Assembly: GCA_016210665.1 (NCBI GenBank)
Contig: JACQTT010000015.1
Span: 1 to 32,575, forward strand
Source: Chloroflexota bacterium
Lineage (GTDB): Bacteria; Chloroflexota; Dehalococcoidia; Lucifugimonadales; JACQTT01
Direction: 5' to 3'
Length of the DNA stretch: 32,575 nucleotides
Shown here: positions 31,201 through 32,575 of the stretch, piece after piece
Layout: the number at the start of each line of letters is the position of its first letter
How positions within the stretch are numbered: position 1 is the stretch's first letter
Translations under genes and position numbers: made by a program
Notes under the pieces: model-generated
The model's input: only the letters and a program-made list of their open reading frames with translations
What the model was told of the DNA's origin: nothing
Database searches by the model: none

Positions 31201-32575
31201 TGGTGTTGAAGCTCACCAATCCGACGGCGAACTTCATATTGACTCAGACAGCCACCGACATACAGGGTCTTATAAGCGATCCAACGGCCTTGCAGGTGGA
31301 GGCGGGAATAAGGCTGCCCTTCACCAAGCTCTTGGAGGACAGGGTAACCCGGCCAGACTCCAACAACCTGTGGATTATTGGCGGACAGGCCGGGCCAGCC
31401 AACTGGCACGTCGCCTGCCAGGGCGACCTCATTTCTCAAGGCGTTCCCATTCCCTTGGCGCTCAGTTCAGCCCCTTGCTCTTGGCGCTACGCCATACCCA
31501 ACGGAGCCTCCTTTGACACCGGCGCTCGTACCCAGGGAACCCTGACGACGGTTGACCCTATCACCGTGAGTCAGGACATGGTTCTATCTTTCTTCATCTG
31601 GTATGATACGCAGCCCGATCCAAACAACGATACGAAGAAGGTTAGAATAGCCACGGTGACGCAGGACCTGCAGGGGAACGACGTTGTAGGCGCTTTCCAG
31701 GACTTTGCCCAGATCGTCGGCAAGGGGTTTGGCACCGCTCAGTCTCCTCAGGGGGCCCACTCTGCCTTCCAGTACAAAGAGGTAGACCTATCTAAGTTCA
31801 GGTTCGAGCAGGGCGTTGCTATCCCCGATATGACCCAGGTCAACATCCCTCTGGCTACTTTTGAAGGGGATCGGGTGAAGATTCAATTTGAGTTCGATAG
31901 CCAGAACGCGGTTGCCAACCAGGGCAAGGGGACGTTTATAGACGACATTGTGGTAGCTGGTGAAGGCTTCAAGACTGTGATCGGGAGCACCACGCTTCTG
32001 ACGACGCCAACGGTGTTGAATAATGTCAAGTTCTTCCGTAGCTTCAGCATACCCTTCGATCTGGCCGAGGGACTGAACGACGTGGGCGCCGAAGCCAAGC
32101 AATCCTACAATCCCTTCAAGTCAGGCTTTGATTTTGTCACCGGCTTCGTAGATCAGACGTCTCCGAGTGTGACACTAGGCGGCATTAGCGCAAACGTTAA
32201 AGTGCTTCAACAAACCCTTACAGGTACTATAGATGACGAAACCTTCCTGTCGCTGGAGGTCAGGCAGACCGACGTCTTCGGCACCAGGGTTATATCCACC
32301 CTCGCCTCTCTGCCGCAGAGCAGAACCTTCTCCGTGCCGGTGAGCCTGAACGAAGGTAGCAATACCTTCACGGGTATTGCCATAGACCGGGGTGGCCTGA
32401 CAAGGACGGCCACTCTGATTACCATAGCCGACACGGCTCTGCCTAGCGCAGTAGTTCACGTGGTCACGCTGACCAGCCAGGGCGAAGCGGTTACAGGAGA
32501 CCAGTTCTTCATTGCCGTTGCGGCCACGGACGCTGGCTCCGGCGTACAGACAGTAAAGCACATAGCTAGCAATGA
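25212..32575 (+). CDS. giant secreted repeat protein (beta-propeller-like super-repeats, jelly-roll-like and Ig-like regions), partial, runs off right edge
   Basis: Continuous frame from ATG 25212 (MNRKSLAYSGILFLAVVFVYTLLSSGLVQG signal peptide) to the last base, 2454 codons + 2 nt, no stop seen; recurring PRGxAF...ALWxxVDGxPKDK...KVNPxTGAL...; frame checked at 26220, 29640 and the end. Confidence 0.92.
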   Translation, partial: MNRKSLAYSGILFLAVVFVYTLLSSGLVQGVTQNADVVLQSDSSQYVLGQSVFYTGNLRFVQDEQATIHNVRLKVGGPQGFEVDLPLEEGTFNLSSQVPGDLTGTVSFQDLDFGEPGGTLPGGTLPGTLPGTLPDGQQFKGLSNLAKIIYAIKWTPPVFIDPAPSFTLIPNTDVLFTIPQLAGPTEEQGTKLPATELKFSIPSLGAPGGTVLPNADFAFNIPQVAAVSTAPAELPDLPDTAVGFNIPQVVVTGAPPGVLNFPDSSAAWGSGATAGDIPTLSVDAAPTGVPNLPDTTAAWGTGATAGNIPDLVALGLVPTAPAGVENLPNSSLAFPIPLDQSPRGLAFDGNNFWMVVDGSSRDQVLKLDGDGNHIASFSGPSANLSGIAFLNDFLWVNENQFRCFDDVDGDFSSDYNECFRSHRIFKVNPSSVPSSDIGWSQLSSAAINTVDQWSDMGGVAASGSGSSGTLWVAGRFTGRLYNIEQSGNEIASIYTTEYLEMEAAAFDNNVIYTSKSGTITAWTTTGTKISDTVTNPSRGNIRGLAFKSVSGSPVLFFAGATDKKVYKGFFATTVTTSPRGLAFTKSTDNPGEALWILVDGEPKDKILKVNPTTGALITDFGTSGQADAPSAKTEGITYYGQNLYVIANEGFVRKLYKLNPSSGAIVTEYDLGSTAQIYDDLGDLTTDGTNLIAYATGFNTVYVINPANGNREDIKFPCCPPTLSGARGLAHNVGRNIFFFAKGGKLGTLASDFAFLEEQSVTKDTASVTGIQGLVYSGNLLYVAIDGKILRGFLAVTVTTNPRGMAFSPTGSTPGRALWIVVDGDPKDKLFKVNPDTGALLTTFGTGGAVDAPSKEIQGVTFLGNKLWMVSNEGFTRKLYKINPSNGAVENTFDLGTTAQIFGDLGDITNDGTNLVVHERNNNVVYFLDTTGVKTGLEMKFPCCPSFFGAKGLAFNSGRSTYFAASAGKVATYSSSFDFLEEVTAKQDGTNITGIEGMVFDGDLLYISRSGKVSKGFLATTATVEPKGIAFTSAATAAGKALWILVNGEPKDKLLKVDPDTGLLNAAFGSSGSVDAPSKNTEGITFLNTGVANTSFLWIIGNEGFERKLYKVNVSNGNVADTFSLGTTAQIFDDLGGITNDGTNLIVYTRGFNRFIVIDPSNASQVSSQFVGGPSFEGGRGLARHAGRSQFFVGRSAKLARFNSEFQFLQEQTVTEAASSIAGIEGLDFDGDVLYVARFQSGVGKVSKGALRLTVTTNPRGMAFTPTGTLISGINVGRALWVLVDGDPFDKLLKIDPDTGALITTFATDGAKDTPSGNTEGITFFQNALWVVANEPNGVKLFKVKATDGSVQETINLSQCPSLCSVFDPVGDISNDGTNLLVTMNGFMKVVTLNTDGTKVSDQFPAPVLNGANGLAFRSAKSQLFFAKGSTIAQFALEGDQLFFADEFATSLTGIQGLTFVGDVLYIGHTGSGKVSKASIPSDISNVPQGLAYDSGANELYVLVDGKAADHIIVMNPTNGNVIRDFPATDEDSFSITFLNGFVYVGVRDDDFGQTTAAKFVKLNPANGNLVATITPGAIPFGNPPTGLSNDGTSLVALMGQGPSEVRFLDPSDGSQEEQVGFFDPQGGFVPSEMQALALRLAPTRNFFAFKGNQVFRFDEGGRKIAEISISTANFGNVQGATFVGNLLYMAEAQGKTIHAALIPAPTTVITKSPKGMATDGTSLYVVVDGSPKDKIMKLNATTGALVTSFGSQGSVDAPGTDTDALAFHGGFLYAVTNDVKSVEVQPQVFQQQVFPVISKLDATTGAEQLKFKIQWQPPGQQTQRLNDTIGALASDGTFLYAGVKGEGALQGAWFKVNPANPQAVSSMVSQFAGKFPFMGSFQAMELTLGTDFPADRQLVASDGSGIARFNKTTGVMFDRYEEGKNIRGMAYIGLRLFLADAASDSILGTALPEKTIELTNVGSYSSELIADVSASPTQTVKNVPALAYSIIRNPDVVLKLTNPTANFILTQTATDIQGLISDPTALQVEAGIRLPFTKLLEDRVTRPDSNNLWIIGGQAGPANWHVACQGDLISQGVPIPLALSSAPCSWRYAIPNGASFDTGARTQGTLTTVDPITVSQDMVLSFFIWYDTQPDPNNDTKKVRIATVTQDLQGNDVVGAFQDFAQIVGKGFGTAQSPQGAHSAFQYKEVDLSKFRFEQGVAIPDMTQVNIPLATFEGDRVKIQFEFDSQNAVANQGKGTFIDDIVVAGEGFKTVIGSTTLLTTPTVLNNVKFFRSFSIPFDLAEGLNDVGAEAKQSYNPFKSGFDFVTGFVDQTSPSVTLGGISANVKVLQQTLTGTIDDETFLSLEVRQTDVFGTRVISTLASLPQSRTFSVPVSLNEGSNTFTGIAIDRGGLTRTATLITIADTALPSAVVHVVTLTSQGEAVTGDQFFIAVAATDAGSGVQTVKHIASN

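Noticed and set aside
25569-32561. Numerous minus-strand ORFs (e.g. 27030-27527, 28127-28642, 29919-30638) and out-of-frame plus-strand ORFs
   Set aside because: All overlap the continuous plus-strand giant ORF; repeated similar sequences reflect antisense of the super-repeats, no recognisable protein family
1-32575. CRISPR arrays, rRNA or tRNA genes
   Set aside because: No regularly spaced short direct repeats with unique spacers, and no tRNA or rRNA signature recognised by eye; tRNAscan-SE/Infernal would be needed to exclude structured RNAs

Overview
The first ~20 kb reads as a conserved bacterial core. A minus-strand ribosomal-protein supercluster (rpsL-rpsG-fusA-rpsJ-rplC-D-W-B-rpsS-rplV-rpsC-rplP-rpmC-rpsQ-rplN-rplX-rplE-rpsN, with rpsN cut by the left edge) is divergent from plus-strand pheS and argS. 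After these come a two-gene minus-strand cassette (a wHTH/HARE-HTH-like protein and a GHKL/MORC-like ATPase) and a minus-strand recA-recX-CNNM/CorC-tilS run. Right of recA are a ~143 bp MITE-like element with TA-flanked terminal inverted repeats and a promoter whose spacer holds a perfect GAAC-N4-GTTC (Gram-positive-type LexA box). That promoter precedes a short phage packaging cassette: small ORFs, terminase large subunit, HTH protein and portal, with no capsid or tail genes. From 25212 to the window end runs one uninterrupted plus-strand ORF (at least 2454 codons, no stop) that the ORF track misses because it leaves the window. It encodes a giant signal-peptide protein with seven ~225-aa super-repeats, each apparently built of ~5 beta-propeller-like blades, followed by jelly-roll-like and Ig-like regions. 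Lineage is inferred only loosely (Chloroflexota/Dehalococcoidia-like). The most interesting candidates are the GHKL + wHTH cassette, the LexA-box promoter on the packaging genes, and the nested-repeat giant protein.
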